DNA from: Pseudomonadota bacterium | GTDB taxonomy: Bacteria > SZUA-182 > DTGQ01 | Assembly (NCBI GenBank): GCA_030625085.1 | Contig: DAOURK010000004.1 | Coordinates: 1 to 64,000 of the forward strand | DNA: 64,000 nt | Reading direction: 5' to 3' | Part shown: positions 26,929 to 36,375 of the stretch, one piece after another | Position numbering within the stretch: the stretch's first letter is position 1 | How the letters are laid out: every line of letters begins with the position of its first letter | Made by a program: the position numbers and the translations under genes | Notes under the pieces: model-generated | Seen by the model: the letters and a program-made list of their open reading frames with translations, nothing else | The model's database searches: none | Told to the model about the DNA's origin: nothing

Positions 26929-27589
26929 TTTCCCCTTCTCTTAAATAAATTGCCCTCTCATTCATTCCTTCTACTGTTCTCAGGTTATGGGTGGCCATGA
27001 GCACCGTAGTCCCTTCATGATTAATATCTAAAAAAAGTTGCATAATTTCTCTTGATCGTTCTGCATCCAGATTTCCAGTGGGCTCATCTGCCAATAATAA
27101 AACGGGATTATTTACCACTGCACGAGCAATAGCTACTCGTTGCTGTTCTCCTCCCGAAATTCTCTTTGGATATCGTTCCAGTTTATGTTCTAAACCTACC
27201 CGTTTTAAAGCAGCGCAGACTTTTCGTTCAATTTCAAATCTGGATCGGCCCAGAACCCGGAGCACATAGGCGACATTTTCAAAAACTGTCTTGGTAGGAA
27301 TGAGTTTGAAATCTTGAAATACCACACCAATTTTACGGCGCAACTGATATATGTGACTATCCTTCAGTTTATTGATATTTCTTCCATTAACAATAATTTG
27401 CCCAGAGGAAGTCTTTTCCTCCCGGAACAATAACCTCATTAAGGTTGTCTTACCAGCCCCACTTGACCCAACCAGAAAAACAAACTCTCCCTTTTCAATA
27501 CGTAAATTGATATCGACCAAGGCCTTGCAGTTGCCATCAAATGTTTTATAAACATGAAACATTTGAACAATGGCCGATAAGGGCTGCAT
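26915..27589 (-). CDS. ftsE: Cell division ATP-binding protein FtsE
   Basis: A 224-residue ABC ATPase. Walker A is GSSGAGKTT (about 41-49), the Q-loop is [14 protein letters not shown], the signature is [14 protein letters not shown], Walker B is [12 protein letters not shown], and the H-loop is MATHN. The Q-loop neighbourhood and length are typical of FtsE. It hydrolyses ATP with FtsX at the division septum. It begins 7 bases after the transketolase C-subunit stop, so central metabolism and division genes share a transcript. Confidence 0.95.
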   Translation of the reverse strand: MQPLSAIVQMFHVYKTFDGNCKALVDINLRIEKGEFVFLVGSSGAGKTTLMRLLFREEKTSSGQIIVNGRNINKLKDSHIYQLRRKIGVVFQDFKLIPTKTVFENVAYVLRVLGRSRFEIERKVCAALKRVGLEHKLERYPKRISGGEQQRVAIARAVVNNPVLLLADEPTGNLDAERSREIMQLFLDINHEGTTVLMATHNLRTVEGMNERAIYLREGEIAHY

Positions 27590-27596
27590 GAGATAT

Positions 27597-28547
27597 TCAA
27601 ACCTTTTTTTTCTTATCTATTATTTCTTTTACAGATTGAACAATGGATTGCGCGTTTAAACCATAATAATTCAAAAGCTCATCAGCATCCCCGGAAATTC
27701 CAAAGCAGTCCTTGATTCCGATTCTTTTCAGCGGCACTGGACATTGCTCAGACAAAACCTCGGCTACAGCGCTTCCCAATCCACCGATAATCGAATGTTC
27801 CTCGGCAGTTACCACAGCCCCAGTCTCCTGAGCCGCAGATATAATAGCTTCTCGGTCGATGGGCTTTATAGTAGACATGTTGATTACTCGAACGGAAATA
27901 CCTTGCTCTTTTAACATTTGCTGGGCTTCAAGGGCCCTGGAAACCATAAGCCCAATGGCTATTACCGTGGCCTCCGTGCCTTCTTCAAGGACAATGGCCT
28001 TACCCTTTCTAAAGACATATTGAGAATCAAAAATTACCGGGAATTTATATCTACTCAACCGCAAATAAACAGGGCGGTTATCGTACTTGACTAAATACTC
28101 CAGGGCTTTTTCCGTCTCGATCCCATCCGCAGGCACAATAATACTCATATTGGGTAAATTCCGCATCAAGGAAATATCTTCATTCGCTTGATGCGTAGCA
28201 CTATCTTCTCCTACAGTAATGCCTGAATGTGAAGCCACAATTTTAACATTTTGTTGAGAATAACAAAGTGATTGACGAATTTGATCCCAGGCTCTTCCTG
28301 TGGCAAAAACAGCAAAAGTGCTGACAAAGGCAATTTTACCGGCTGCGGCTAATCCCGCAGCCGTAGAAATCATATCTTGTTCGGCAATACCCATATTAAA
28401 AAATCTTTCAGGAAACGCCTCAGCGAATTTACAAGTGCGGGTCGAGCAGGAAAGATCTGCATCCAAAACCACAATATTGGGATTTTGTTGTCCCAATCTC
28501 ACCAACACTTCTCCATATACATCCCTGGTACCTAATTTCTTGACCAT
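27597..28547 (-). CDS. Transketolase, C-terminal subunit
   Basis: A 316-residue pyrimidine-binding plus C-terminal half of a split transketolase. It has the TPP aminopyrimidine-binding glutamate region FFNMGIAEQDMISTAAGLAAAGK, a SHSGITVGEDSATHQANED block, and the C-terminal regulatory-like domain with INMSTIKPIDREAI and EEHSIIGGLG. It exchanges two-carbon units between sugar phosphates in the non-oxidative pentose phosphate pathway, together with the N-subunit 3 bases upstream. A split transketolase is common in anaerobes and archaea. Confidence 0.92.
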   Translation of the reverse strand: MVKKLGTRDVYGEVLVRLGQQNPNIVVLDADLSCSTRTCKFAEAFPERFFNMGIAEQDMISTAAGLAAAGKIAFVSTFAVFATGRAWDQIRQSLCYSQQNVKIVASHSGITVGEDSATHQANEDISLMRNLPNMSIIVPADGIETEKALEYLVKYDNRPVYLRLSRYKFPVIFDSQYVFRKGKAIVLEEGTEATVIAIGLMVSRALEAQQMLKEQGISVRVINMSTIKPIDREAIISAAQETGAVVTAEEHSIIGGLGSAVAEVLSEQCPVPLKRIGIKDCFGISGDADELLNYYGLNAQSIVQSVKEIIDKKKKV

Positions 28548-28550
28548 GAT

Positions 28551-29378
28551 CTACCTTAACTCCAATAATGCTTTTTCCAGCTCTTCCTCTGTAGGCGCCA
28601 CACCATGATAGCCCACCTTCCCTTCCATAAAAGAAACACCCTTTCCTTTAACTGTATGAGCGATAATCATGCAGGGCTTACCCTTGATTTTTTCACATTG
28701 ATCAAACGCAGTCGATAAACTATGCAGATTGTGGCCGTCAGCCTCAAGAACCTGCCAGCCAAAAGCCTCCCATTTTTCTTTCATAGGTTCCACATTCATT
28801 ATTTCACAAACAGAACCGTCAATCTGTAATTTATTGGCATCAATAATGCCGCAAAGATTATCTAAATGATAATGAGCGGCTGTCATGGCAGCTTCCCAAA
28901 TTTGCCCCTCCTGGGTCTCTCCATCACCCATCAAAACATATACTCGCCATTTAGCCTTATCCAACTTGGCAGCCAAGGCCATCCCATTGGCTGCCGATAA
29001 TCCCTGGCCCAAAGAGCCGGTCGAAATCTCAATACCGGGAGTACTTATATTGTAAGGGTGCCCCTGGAGCATCTCGTTAATTTTCCGAAGTTTCTTTAAC
29101 TCTGCCTCATTAAAATATCCCAGCCGGGCTAAGATGGCATACAAAGCCGGCGCTCCATGTCCCTTAGATAAGACAAACCGATCACGATCGGGCCACGTGG
29201 GATTTTTAGGATCATAACGAAGTTTAAAAAAATAAAGAGTCACCAGAATTTCTATAATTGAAAGAGATCCTCCCGTATGTCCGGAGCCGGCGAGTGTCAA
29301 CATCTTAAGAACTTCAACCCGCAGTTGGCGAGCTATCTCTTTCAATTCCAAAATTTTATTCTCTGGTAATGACATCAT
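28551..29378 (-). CDS. Transketolase, N-terminal subunit
   Basis: A 275-residue TPP-binding half of a split transketolase. The family motifs are SGHTGGSLSIIEI, RDRFVLSKGHGAPALYA, SLGQGLSAANGMA, and the GDG...N thiamine-diphosphate motif MGDGETQEGQIWEAAM continuing to GIIDANKLQIDG. It dimerises with the C-subunit encoded 3 bases downstream. It is the first gene of the operon that runs into ftsE-ftsX-envC-ctpA-yibQ-tsaD, with a good promoter about 100 bases upstream. Confidence 0.93.
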   Translation of the reverse strand: MMSLPENKILELKEIARQLRVEVLKMLTLAGSGHTGGSLSIIEILVTLYFFKLRYDPKNPTWPDRDRFVLSKGHGAPALYAILARLGYFNEAELKKLRKINEMLQGHPYNISTPGIEISTGSLGQGLSAANGMALAAKLDKAKWRVYVLMGDGETQEGQIWEAAMTAAHYHLDNLCGIIDANKLQIDGSVCEIMNVEPMKEKWEAFGWQVLEADGHNLHSLSTAFDQCEKIKGKPCMIIAHTVKGKGVSFMEGKVGYHGVAPTEEELEKALLELR

Positions 29379-29478
29379 TCTTTCCTTTTTCCAAAAGTAT
29401 CTACTCCCTTTATTTCATTATAAACGGATAAAAACACAAAGCCGACCATGTTAATAATTTCAAAGGAAACAACAGAAT

Positions 29479-29507
29479 ATTATATCACGACGTCACTTTT
29501 TTTTGAA
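29479..29507 (-). promoter_or_regulatory. Sigma-70-type promoter of the tkt-fts operon
   Basis: On the minus strand TTCAAA and TATAAT are spaced by 17 bases. The -10 is perfect and the -35 matches at four of six. The predicted leader to the tktN ATG (29378) is about 95 bases. Confidence 0.5.
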
Positions 29508-29641
29508 TGGGAAAAATATATCCGATTGGATTTAAGATTAATAAATGAATCTAGTTAAGGCAATTGATGGTTAATAATCGTTTAAATGGTGGAACTTTCT
29601 ATAAAAAAATAAAAAATTCCGTGTCCATTCAAATCATCTCA

Positions 29642-29872
29642 TTATTCCAACAATTCTAAGACATATCTTACCTTTTCTTTTCCGCTTGCACTAGCTAATA
29701 ATGTCCGGATGGCTGATATAGTATGGCCTTTCTTTCCTATGACCTTTCCTATATCATCTTTGGCTACCCGAAGTTCAATAATCTTCGTTCTTCCACCATC
29801 CACCTCATTGATATGTACGTCATCCTGACTATCCACGATAGCTTTCACAACTTTTTCAATAATTTCTCTCAT
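29642..29872 (-). CDS. khpA: KH-domain RNA-binding protein (KhpA-like)
   Basis: A 76-residue KH protein. The central motif VIGKKGHTISAIRTLL contains the GxxG loop (GKKG) that grips single-stranded RNA. The start is MREIIEKVVKAIVDSQ, typical of KhpA/YlqC. The frame continues upstream to 29956, but AGGGGCAGG five bases before the ATG at 29872 fixes the shorter product. KhpA proteins act with KhpB/Jag in RNA metabolism and cell-shape control. In many genomes khpA lies between rpsP and rimM; that context is absent here. Confidence 0.85.
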   Translation of the reverse strand: MREIIEKVVKAIVDSQDDVHINEVDGGRTKIIELRVAKDDIGKVIGKKGHTISAIRTLLASASGKEKVRYVLELLE

Positions 29873-30007
29873 AAAAACCTGCCCCTTTATATTGTGATCT
29901 TCCGTTCCTTTTGATTTAAAAAATTTTTTAAACATATCATGACCATTATATAACAAGTTGTTTGATATTTGTCAAGTCAAAATATTAATCTACCAAATAA
30001 ATCCCCA

Positions 30008-30832
30008 TTATTTTTTACCCCTTTTGGCCACCTCCCATAGATTATCCATCTCCTGAATTGACATTTCCATTAAACTCCTTCCCTCATCTTGAGCTTTCTT
30101 TTCCATAAAATGAACCCGAGAAATAAACCGTCCAATAGTTCCGGCTAAGGCTTTTTCCGGATCAACTTTTATAAAACGAGCCATATTCACCAAAGAAAAT
30201 AGTAAATCCCCCAATTCATTTTCCATCTCCTGAGCATCCTGAGCAAAAAAAGCATTTTTAAACTCTTGTATCTCCTCTCGTATTTTAGCCAGAACCTGGT
30301 CTGCATACTCCCAATCTAACCCAACTCTAGCCGCTTTTTCTTGAATTCGATGTGCTCGCAATAATACCGGCAATTGGTAAGGTACTCCATCTAATACCGA
30401 TTTCTTAGGAGTCTTGCCCTCCTCCTTTTTAATCTCTTCCCACCTGGCTAAAACCTCCCTACTGTTGGTCACTTTCTCATTGCCAAAAACATGAGGATGC
30501 CTCCGAATCAATTTGGCGCAAATATGGTCTATTACATCGGCAATAGTAAATTTTTTCTCTTCAGTGAAAATTTGAGATAAAAAAATTACCTGGTATAATA
30601 CATCCCCCAATTCCTCCTTCACCTTATCATTATTATTACCTTCTTTATCTATACCTTCTTCATCTATGGCGGCCAGAAGTTCATAGCATTCCTCTAATAG
30701 AAAAGGTTTTAATGAAAAAATTGTTTGCTCTTTATCCCAAACACATCCATTTTCTCCTCGCAAGATAGCCGCAATTTGAACGAGACGTATTAAAGATTGG
30801 CCTGCCGTATCAAAAATTTTTTCCTTATTCAT
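30008..30832 (-). CDS. mazG: Nucleoside triphosphate pyrophosphohydrolase MazG
   Basis: A 274-residue tandem MazG protein. The N-terminal copy has GCVWDKEQTIFSLKPFLLEECYELLAAI and KEELGDVLYQVIFLSQ, giving the EExxE...ExxD Mg2+ site. The second copy (about 165-240) repeats KIREEIQEFKNA and MENELGDLLFSLVNMARF. The enzyme hydrolyses (d)NTPs to NMP and pyrophosphate as house cleaning and can affect ppGpp levels. It starts with ATG 30832 and is close to full length for E. coli-type MazG. The upstream gap holds a short repeat. Confidence 0.93.
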   Translation of the reverse strand: MNKEKIFDTAGQSLIRLVQIAAILRGENGCVWDKEQTIFSLKPFLLEECYELLAAIDEEGIDKEGNNNDKVKEELGDVLYQVIFLSQIFTEEKKFTIADVIDHICAKLIRRHPHVFGNEKVTNSREVLARWEEIKKEEGKTPKKSVLDGVPYQLPVLLRAHRIQEKAARVGLDWEYADQVLAKIREEIQEFKNAFFAQDAQEMENELGDLLFSLVNMARFIKVDPEKALAGTIGRFISRVHFMEKKAQDEGRSLMEMSIQEMDNLWEVAKRGKK

Positions 30833-30963
30833 GTTTTTTCTATGACCCTGTCCAATTACAAATGATAGACAAAACAGACTAAATTCTATATATAACCCAC
30901 ATTTATTTTATTTTCAAATAAACACTCATGAAAAGCTTTTTTCACCCCCGAGGATGAAAAATC

Positions 30964-31014
30964 TGACTGTTTCAGTAAAGTCTATTTCTCAAAATGTGTT
31001 TCCATGGTAAATAT
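30964..31014. repeat. 51-bp dispersed repeat, copy 1
   Basis: Begins TGACTGTTTCAGTAAAGTCT. It aligns without gaps over 51 bases, with roughly 85% identity by eye, to 53499-53549 in the same orientation, ending in CATGGTAAA followed by AT. Both copies are intergenic. They may be the end of a longer degraded element. Confidence 0.6.
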
Positions 31015-31033
31015 CTTATAATTCACAAAGCAC

Positions 31034-32137
31034 TTATATAGGCTCTTGATATTGATAAATCTGATTTCGATAATTACGAAGGATAACATGTTCCGGTGAA
31101 AAGGAGAGACAATAATTTGGTATTAAAGGCACTTTCCCCCCTCCTCCAGGCGTATCAACAGCAAATATTGGTACTGCCAGGCCGGAAGTGTGTCCCTGGA
31201 GGTGTTCAATAATTTCAATCCCTTTAGCAACCCTCGTTCTAAAATGCTCAACCCCAATTACAGGATCACATTGAAACAAATAATAAGGTCTAACCTTAAT
31301 TTTTAATAGGGCATGATTTAGCTGAAGAAGAGTTTGAACATCATCATTGATACCTTTTAAAAGAACCGTTTGATTATTTACCGGAATTCCGCTTTGAACA
31401 ATCTTCTCACATGCCTCTGCAGATACTGATGTAATTTCACAATAATGGTTAAAATGTGTATTGAGCCAAACCGGGCTATATTTGGCTAACAAAGTCAGCA
31501 AATCACCGGTAATTCTCTGCGGGAGGGTAACCGGAATTCTGCTGCCGATACGAATTATTTCCACATGATCAATCCTTCTTATCGACCAGAGGATATAATC
31601 CAAATCTTCCATAGGAATCATTAACGGTTCACCTCCGGAAAGAATTACCTCACGAAGGTGTAAATTCTTACCAATATAATGAATCATTTGGTCAATTCTT
31701 TCTCTGGTGATATTATGCTCTTCTTGCGGCCACTTTCTTTTCCGATTACAATGCCGGCAATAGGAAGGGCAAAAATTAGTCAACACCATCAAAACCCTGT
31801 CCGGATAACGATGGGTCAATCCCGGAACAGGAGAATCTCCTTCTTCATTGAGAGGGTCCCAACTGCCTTTACCCCAACCTTCCAATTCCTTTTCAGAAGG
31901 CATAATCTGCCTAAATACCGGGTCATGCTCTCTGTCTTGGAAATTGATCAAAGAAAAATAATAGGGGGTAACTCCAAAACGAAAAACCGAAATCACCTTC
32001 TCCAAATTGGATACCTGTTGAGCAGATAAGGGAATAAATTTTTGTAATTCTTGCAAAGTGTGAATACGATTGGCGATTTGCCACTTCCAATCATTCCAGT
32101 CCTTATCTAATATATGCTCCCATAATTTTCTGGGCAC
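31034..32137 (-). CDS. kamA: Lysine 2,3-aminomutase family radical SAM enzyme
   Basis: A PLP- and SAM-dependent aminomutase. The core begins WEHILDKDWNDWKWQ. The radical SAM cluster motif is CPSYCRHC (CxxxCxxC), and the PLP lysine lies in DTPGGGGKVP near the C-terminus. It lacks the Cys-rich zinc tail of clostridial KamA, ending soon after YQYQEPI. Lysine or glutamate 2,3-aminomutase (beta-amino acid solutes) and an EpmB-like role are all possible. Start: the frame runs up to an ATG at 32239, but that part is a 103-bp mobile element inserted at the 5' end. Without the element the frame meets TGA with no start codon before it. GTG 32137, with AAGGGGG six bases upstream, is the only native start I find. 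Confidence 0.85.
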   Translation of the reverse strand: MPRKLWEHILDKDWNDWKWQIANRIHTLQELQKFIPLSAQQVSNLEKVISVFRFGVTPYYFSLINFQDREHDPVFRQIMPSEKELEGWGKGSWDPLNEEGDSPVPGLTHRYPDRVLMVLTNFCPSYCRHCNRKRKWPQEEHNITRERIDQMIHYIGKNLHLREVILSGGEPLMIPMEDLDYILWSIRRIDHVEIIRIGSRIPVTLPQRITGDLLTLLAKYSPVWLNTHFNHYCEITSVSAEACEKIVQSGIPVNNQTVLLKGINDDVQTLLQLNHALLKIKVRPYYLFQCDPVIGVEHFRTRVAKGIEIIEHLQGHTSGLAVPIFAVDTPGGGGKVPLIPNYCLSFSPEHVILRNYRNQIYQYQEPI

Positions 32138-32195
32138 GCCAATCCCCCTTACATATCTCGAAAAAATTCCACTAGGTTCAATTTTATCTAGAGAA

Positions 32196-32298
32196 TGATG
32201 CATTCGTAAAAAGTCGTTTTTTGAAAATTTGGGTTGCATAGATTAAACAAGTTATGTTGTACATTTATCCTCATTTTGGACTTTATACGAAACCATCA
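32196..32298 (+). mobile_element. 103-bp MITE-like element, copy A (subfamily I)
   Basis: Starts TGATGCATTCGTAAAAAGTC and ends GGACTTTATACGAAACCATCA. It is flanked on both sides by GAGAA, a 5-bp direct repeat as left by transposition. It lies between the kamA-like and hrcA genes, with its inner end running into the kamA reading frame. The interior matches copies B and C. Confidence 0.85.
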
Positions 32299-32438
32299 GA
32301 GAATAGTATCATAAATAAGAGCATGATAAAATAGTAAGAAAAAAAGCCGCCTTTCCTGAATGGCTTACTTAAGGGTTCTCTCAAAATTAATAGCTTCCAT
32401 TTTTAATACCTTACTAAGACACACCCATTACTTTTTAC

Positions 32439-32467
32439 TTGACACAAAGATCAAATCTTGTTATTTT
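32439..32467 (+). promoter_or_regulatory. Sigma-70-type promoter of the hrcA operon
   Basis: A perfect TTGACA -35 is followed after 17 bases by TATTTT. The CIRCE operator begins 12 bases after the -10, so HrcA bound there would cover the transcription start. Confidence 0.72.
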
Positions 32468-32479
32468 TTAAGGGATTTA

Positions 32480-32506
32480 TTAGCACTCTACTTTATTGAG
32501 TGCTAA
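32480..32506 (+). promoter_or_regulatory. CIRCE operator upstream of hrcA
   Basis: TTAGCACTC, 9 bases, GAGTGCTAA: a perfect match to the CIRCE inverted repeat. It is the binding site of the HrcA repressor encoded 18 bases downstream, giving autoregulated heat-shock control of hrcA-grpE-dnaK. Confidence 0.97.
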
Positions 32507-32524
32507 GTAAAAAGGATGAATAGT

Positions 32525-33550
32525 ATGGAATTGGGACTTACCAAAAGAGAAAAGTTTATTCTCAGTATAATTATTGAATACTATACCCTGCATGCAGAGC
32601 CTATTGGTTCGAGGACTCTTTCCAAAAGGCTCAACACCTCACTTTCACCGGCAACCCTTCGAAATATTATGGCCGACTTAGAGGAAAAGGGACTCCTTAA
32701 ACATCCACATACCTCAGCAGGCCGCATTCCTACAGATATTGGCTATAGATATCATGTAGATAATTTGTTGAAAAGATATAGCCGAAAAAAAATAAAAAAA
32801 TTCGGCCTTGAGTCATTATCAAAAATCCAAGAGGGTGAAGGATTAATGGAGGAGGTTTCAAGGCGCTTATCCTTTCTCTCCAAATATGTCGGCCTTATTA
32901 TAGCCCCTAAGATTACGGACCTGCGAATGAAACATATGGATTTTATTGTGTTAAGTTCAAATAAAATCTTGGTGGTCTTTATTTCAAAAACCGGCTGGGT
33001 ATATAACAAAATAATAGAAGTAAAGGAATCATATTTACAAGAAAAATTAAATACTATAACCCGCTATATCAATACAGAATGTGTAAATCTTACTCTAAAG
33101 CAGATCCATAAAAAACTTATCGAGCGGGTGAGCGAAGGCAAAAATTTATACAAAATTTTGTCTGAAAATATTAGTATTATCAATGATGAAATCTATAAAA
33201 AGCATACAGAGGATTTATATTTACAAGGCCATGCTAATATTTTAAAACATCCTGAGTTTGCAGATTTGGAAAAAATGAAAACACTTTTTCAAACCTTAGA
33301 AGAAAAAATCAAGCTGGTCCAATTGTTAAACAAATGCATCTATCAAGACGGAGTGAAAGTTACCATTGGCACTGAAAACGAGGACCCCGCCATCCAAAAT
33401 TGCAGTGTAGTAATGTCCAGCTATTGCATGGGGGATCGTATTAAGGGGGCATTAGGCATTATAGGCCCAACCCGTATGAGGTACCCGGAAATAATTACTC
33501 TGGTAGATAATGTAGCTGCCTTTATCGAAATACTTTTTGCTAAAGAATAA
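32525..33550 (+). CDS. hrcA: Heat-inducible transcription repressor HrcA
   Basis: A repressor of about 341 residues. The N-terminal winged helix has the HrcA hallmarks AEPIGSRTLSKR, SPATLRNIMADLEEKGLL and HPHTSAGRIPTDIGYRYHVD. The C-terminal two thirds is the GAF-like and inserted dimerisation region, ending GALGIIGPTRMRYPEIITLVD. It binds CIRCE and depends on GroE for folding, which couples repression to chaperone supply. The frame starts at ATG 32516, but that codon abuts the AAAGG site; ATG 32525 has 9-base spacing and is preferred. grpE begins directly after its stop. Confidence 0.96.
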   Translation: MELGLTKREKFILSIIIEYYTLHAEPIGSRTLSKRLNTSLSPATLRNIMADLEEKGLLKHPHTSAGRIPTDIGYRYHVDNLLKRYSRKKIKKFGLESLSKIQEGEGLMEEVSRRLSFLSKYVGLIIAPKITDLRMKHMDFIVLSSNKILVVFISKTGWVYNKIIEVKESYLQEKLNTITRYINTECVNLTLKQIHKKLIERVSEGKNLYKILSENISIINDEIYKKHTEDLYLQGHANILKHPEFADLEKMKTLFQTLEEKIKLVQLLNKCIYQDGVKVTIGTENEDPAIQNCSVVMSSYCMGDRIKGALGIIGPTRMRYPEIITLVDNVAAFIEILFAKE

Positions 33551-34222
33551 ATGCAGGAAAAACGAGAGGGATCATTTTTGGCTAAAGACAAAAAAATAAA
33601 AATAGATTTGCCTGAAGAAGAAATTAATAGTTCATCCAAAAAAGAAACAAGATCCGCTAGTACCCAGGCAAAAAATTCACCTGAAAAAGATACAAAAATT
33701 ACCCACCTCCAAAAAGAGCTAAAAGCTAGGGACGAGCAGATAGAACATCTGAAAAATGACTACCGAAATGAAAAAGGAAAAAACCAAGAAATCTCAGATA
33801 AATACTTACGATTGCAAGCTGAATTTGAAAATTTTAGAAAACGAATGGAAAGAGAAAAAGCTGATTTCTTAAAGTATTCAATGGAAAATTTTTTTAAGGA
33901 GCTTTTACCGGTAATTGATAACTTTGAACTAGCCCTTGAATCTGCCAAAAAAGCCTCTGATTTAGAAGGCTTTTCCGAGGGAGTAAAATTAATCCATAAG
34001 CAATTGCAAGATATTCTCCAGAAAAAGGGGTTAGCCCATTTCTCTTCTGTTGGTGAAACATTTGACCCGATGAAACATCAGGCTGTTATGCAGGTAGAAT
34101 CTGATACCCACAGCGAAAACACGGTAGTAGATGAGCTCAAAAAAGGATATCTTCTCAACGACCGGCTTCTGAGACCTGCTCTGGTGTCTGTAGCCAAAAA
34201 AAAATCCAATGAGCAAAAATAA
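33551..34222 (+). CDS. grpE: Nucleotide exchange factor GrpE
   Basis: A 223-residue DnaK co-chaperone. A charged, low-complexity N-terminus leads into a long coiled coil (about 50-120) and then the beta-wing domain. The family core reads YLRLQAEFENFRKRMEREK, LLPVIDNFELAL, and near the C-terminus FDPMKHQAVMQ. It releases ADP from DnaK. Its ATG follows the hrcA stop with no gap. Full length for the family, with a longer than average N-terminal tail. Confidence 0.95.
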   Translation: MQEKREGSFLAKDKKIKIDLPEEEINSSSKKETRSASTQAKNSPEKDTKITHLQKELKARDEQIEHLKNDYRNEKGKNQEISDKYLRLQAEFENFRKRMEREKADFLKYSMENFFKELLPVIDNFELALESAKKASDLEGFSEGVKLIHKQLQDILQKKGLAHFSSVGETFDPMKHQAVMQVESDTHSENTVVDELKKGYLLNDRLLRPALVSVAKKKSNEQK

Positions 34223-34270
34223 AAATCCAATAGGTCCATTTTTCAAGAATTCTGCAAAATAACCCTGAAC

Positions 34271-34351
34271 TGTCATTTAAGAAGATTTAGCGACAAAAAA
34301 TATTATTAAAAACAAACTGTTAAAGATTTTTCGCTCCCCCTTAAAATGACA
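34271..34351. repeat. Degenerate TGTCATTT palindromic repeat
   Basis: TGTCATTTAAG...AGATTTAGCGA near the left end and AGATTTTTCGCT...CTTAAAATGACA at the right end form an imperfect fold-back of about 80 bases between grpE and dnaK. It is related to the cores at 17241 and 59722. It may attenuate or process the grpE-dnaK transcript. Confidence 0.6.
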
Positions 34352-34404
34352 AAATACCTTATTTTGCAAAATCCTTCCCTATTTTTCAATAAAGGAGGCA
34401 TTGA

Positions 34405-36372
34405 ATGGGAAAAGTAATTGGAATTGATCTGGGGACAACAAATTCATGTGTAGCCATTATGGAGGGGGGATCGGCAAAAATTATTGAAAATAATGAAGGT
34501 AATCGTACAACCCCTTCAATGGTGGCTTTTACTGATCAGGCAGAAAGATTGGTCGGCCAAATTGCCAAACGTCAGGCCATTACCAATCCGGAAAATACTA
34601 TCTTTTCTGTAAAAAGGTTGATTGGAAGAAAATTTAATGCCCCTCAAGTTACCAAATCTCAAGAAACGTCACCTTATAAGATAATTGAAGCCTCAAACGG
34701 GGATTGCTCTATAGATGTAAAGGGAAAACAATACACACCACCGGAGATTTCAGCTATTGTCTTACAAAAGATGAAGGAAACTGCTGAGAGCTACCTGGGT
34801 GAAAAAGTGACCGAAGCCGTTATTACCGTGCCGGCCTATTTCAATGACAGTCAAAGACAGGCCACCAGAGACGCTGGAAGAATTGCCGGACTTAATGTCC
34901 TTCGCATCATCAATGAGCCGACAGCCGCTTCCCTGGCCTACGGTCTTGAAAAGAAAAAAGATGAAAAAATTGCCGTCTACGATTTAGGAGGAGGGACCTT
35001 TGATATTTGCATCTTAGAAATTGGAGATGGCGTATTCGAGGTTAAATCCACTAATGGAGATACCTTTCTTGGCGGCGATGATTTCGACCAAAAAATAATA
35101 GCTTACTTAGCTGATACCTTTAAAAAAGAACAAGGTATTGATCTGCGGAATGACAAAATGGCCCTCCAACGTTTAAAAGAAGGGGCTGAAAAAGCCAAAT
35201 GCGAATTATCCTCCTCTATTCAAACACAAATTAATCTCCCTTTTATAACAGCAGATGCCAGTGGCCCCAAACATCTTAATATTACCCTGACTAGGGCTCA
35301 ATTGGAGCAATTGGTGCAAGATCTGATTGATCGAACCATTGAACCATGCCAAATAGCCTTAAAGGATGCCGGATTTAATGCCGGTGATATTAATGAGGTA
35401 ATTTTAGTCGGAGGACAAACCCGGATGCCATTAGTCCAGGAAAGGGTGAAAATTTTTTTTGGTAAAGACCCCCACAAGGGAGTGAATCCGGATGAAGTGG
35501 TGGCTATCGGTGCGGCCATTCAAGGAGCTGTCCTTAAGGGAGAAGTGAAAGATGTTTTACTCCTTGACGTTACTCCGCTTTCACTGGGCATCGAAACCTT
35601 AGGTGGAATCTTTACCAAACTTATAGAAAAAAATACCACTATTCCAACCCGCAAAAGTCAAACCTTCTCTACCGCTGCTGACAATCAAACCGCAGTAGGT
35701 ATACATGTTTTGCAGGGAGAACGTGAAATGTCCGGCGACAACAAAAGTCTGGGCCAATTCGACTTAGTGGGTATACCACTTGCCCCTCGTGGAGTACCTC
35801 AAATTGAGGTCACCTTTGACATCGACGCTAATGGAATTGTAAATGTATCAGCCAAGGACTTGGGGACCGGCAAAGAACAGGCTATTAAGATCAACGCTTC
35901 AAGCGGCCTTTTAGAGGAAGAAATTCAAAAAATGATCAAAGAGGCTGAGCTGCACGCTGAAGAGGACAAAAATAAAAAGGAATTAGCCGAATTACATAAC
36001 AAGGCTGATTCTCTCTTATTCCAAACTGAAAAATCAATGTCGGAATTCGCAGATAAATTATCTGAAACCGATCGGAAGTCAATTCAAGATGCTCTGGACG
36101 TATTGAAAAAGGTTAAAGATAGTTCTGATTCGCAAACCATAAAAACGGCCATTGAGGAATTAACCAAAGCATCCCATGCTTTGGCACAGCAAATGTATGC
36201 ACAGGCTGCCCAAAAGCAGCCACAGCAAGGAGAGAAAAACTCATCCCCCTCAGAAGAGCAGACATCAGCATCAGGCGAGCAGACAGACAGCAGTCAATCA
36301 AAAGAGCAAAAAGATAAAAAAGATGAAAAGGTTGTTGACGCTGATTCTGAGGTAATCAACGATAATAAATAA
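34405..36372 (+). CDS. dnaK: Molecular chaperone DnaK (Hsp70)
   Basis: A 655-residue Hsp70. The ATPase domain begins [21 protein letters not shown] and includes [46 protein letters not shown] and the VGGQTRMP block. The peptide-binding domain starts near [17 protein letters not shown]. The C-terminal lid ends in a Gln/Ser/Lys/Asp-rich tail. An AAAGGAGG site lies 7 bases before the ATG. It is controlled through CIRCE with hrcA and grpE. dnaJ, which usually follows, is absent: rsmE takes its place. Confidence 0.98.
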   Translation: MGKVIGIDLGTTNSCVAIMEGGSAKIIENNEGNRTTPSMVAFTDQAERLVGQIAKRQAITNPENTIFSVKRLIGRKFNAPQVTKSQETSPYKIIEASNGDCSIDVKGKQYTPPEISAIVLQKMKETAESYLGEKVTEAVITVPAYFNDSQRQATRDAGRIAGLNVLRIINEPTAASLAYGLEKKKDEKIAVYDLGGGTFDICILEIGDGVFEVKSTNGDTFLGGDDFDQKIIAYLADTFKKEQGIDLRNDKMALQRLKEGAEKAKCELSSSIQTQINLPFITADASGPKHLNITLTRAQLEQLVQDLIDRTIEPCQIALKDAGFNAGDINEVILVGGQTRMPLVQERVKIFFGKDPHKGVNPDEVVAIGAAIQGAVLKGEVKDVLLLDVTPLSLGIETLGGIFTKLIEKNTTIPTRKSQTFSTAADNQTAVGIHVLQGEREMSGDNKSLGQFDLVGIPLAPRGVPQIEVTFDIDANGIVNVSAKDLGTGKEQAIKINASSGLLEEEIQKMIKEAELHAEEDKNKKELAELHNKADSLLFQTEKSMSEFADKLSETDRKSIQDALDVLKKVKDSSDSQTIKTAIEELTKASHALAQQMYAQAAQKQPQQGEKNSSPSEEQTSASGEQTDSSQSKEQKDKKDEKVVDADSEVINDNK

Positions 36373-36375
36373 AAA

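Noticed and set aside
34271-34351. Separate dnaK heat-shock promoter or operator
   Set aside because: No CIRCE or -35/-10 pair is present; the fold-back belongs to the TGTCATTT repeat family.
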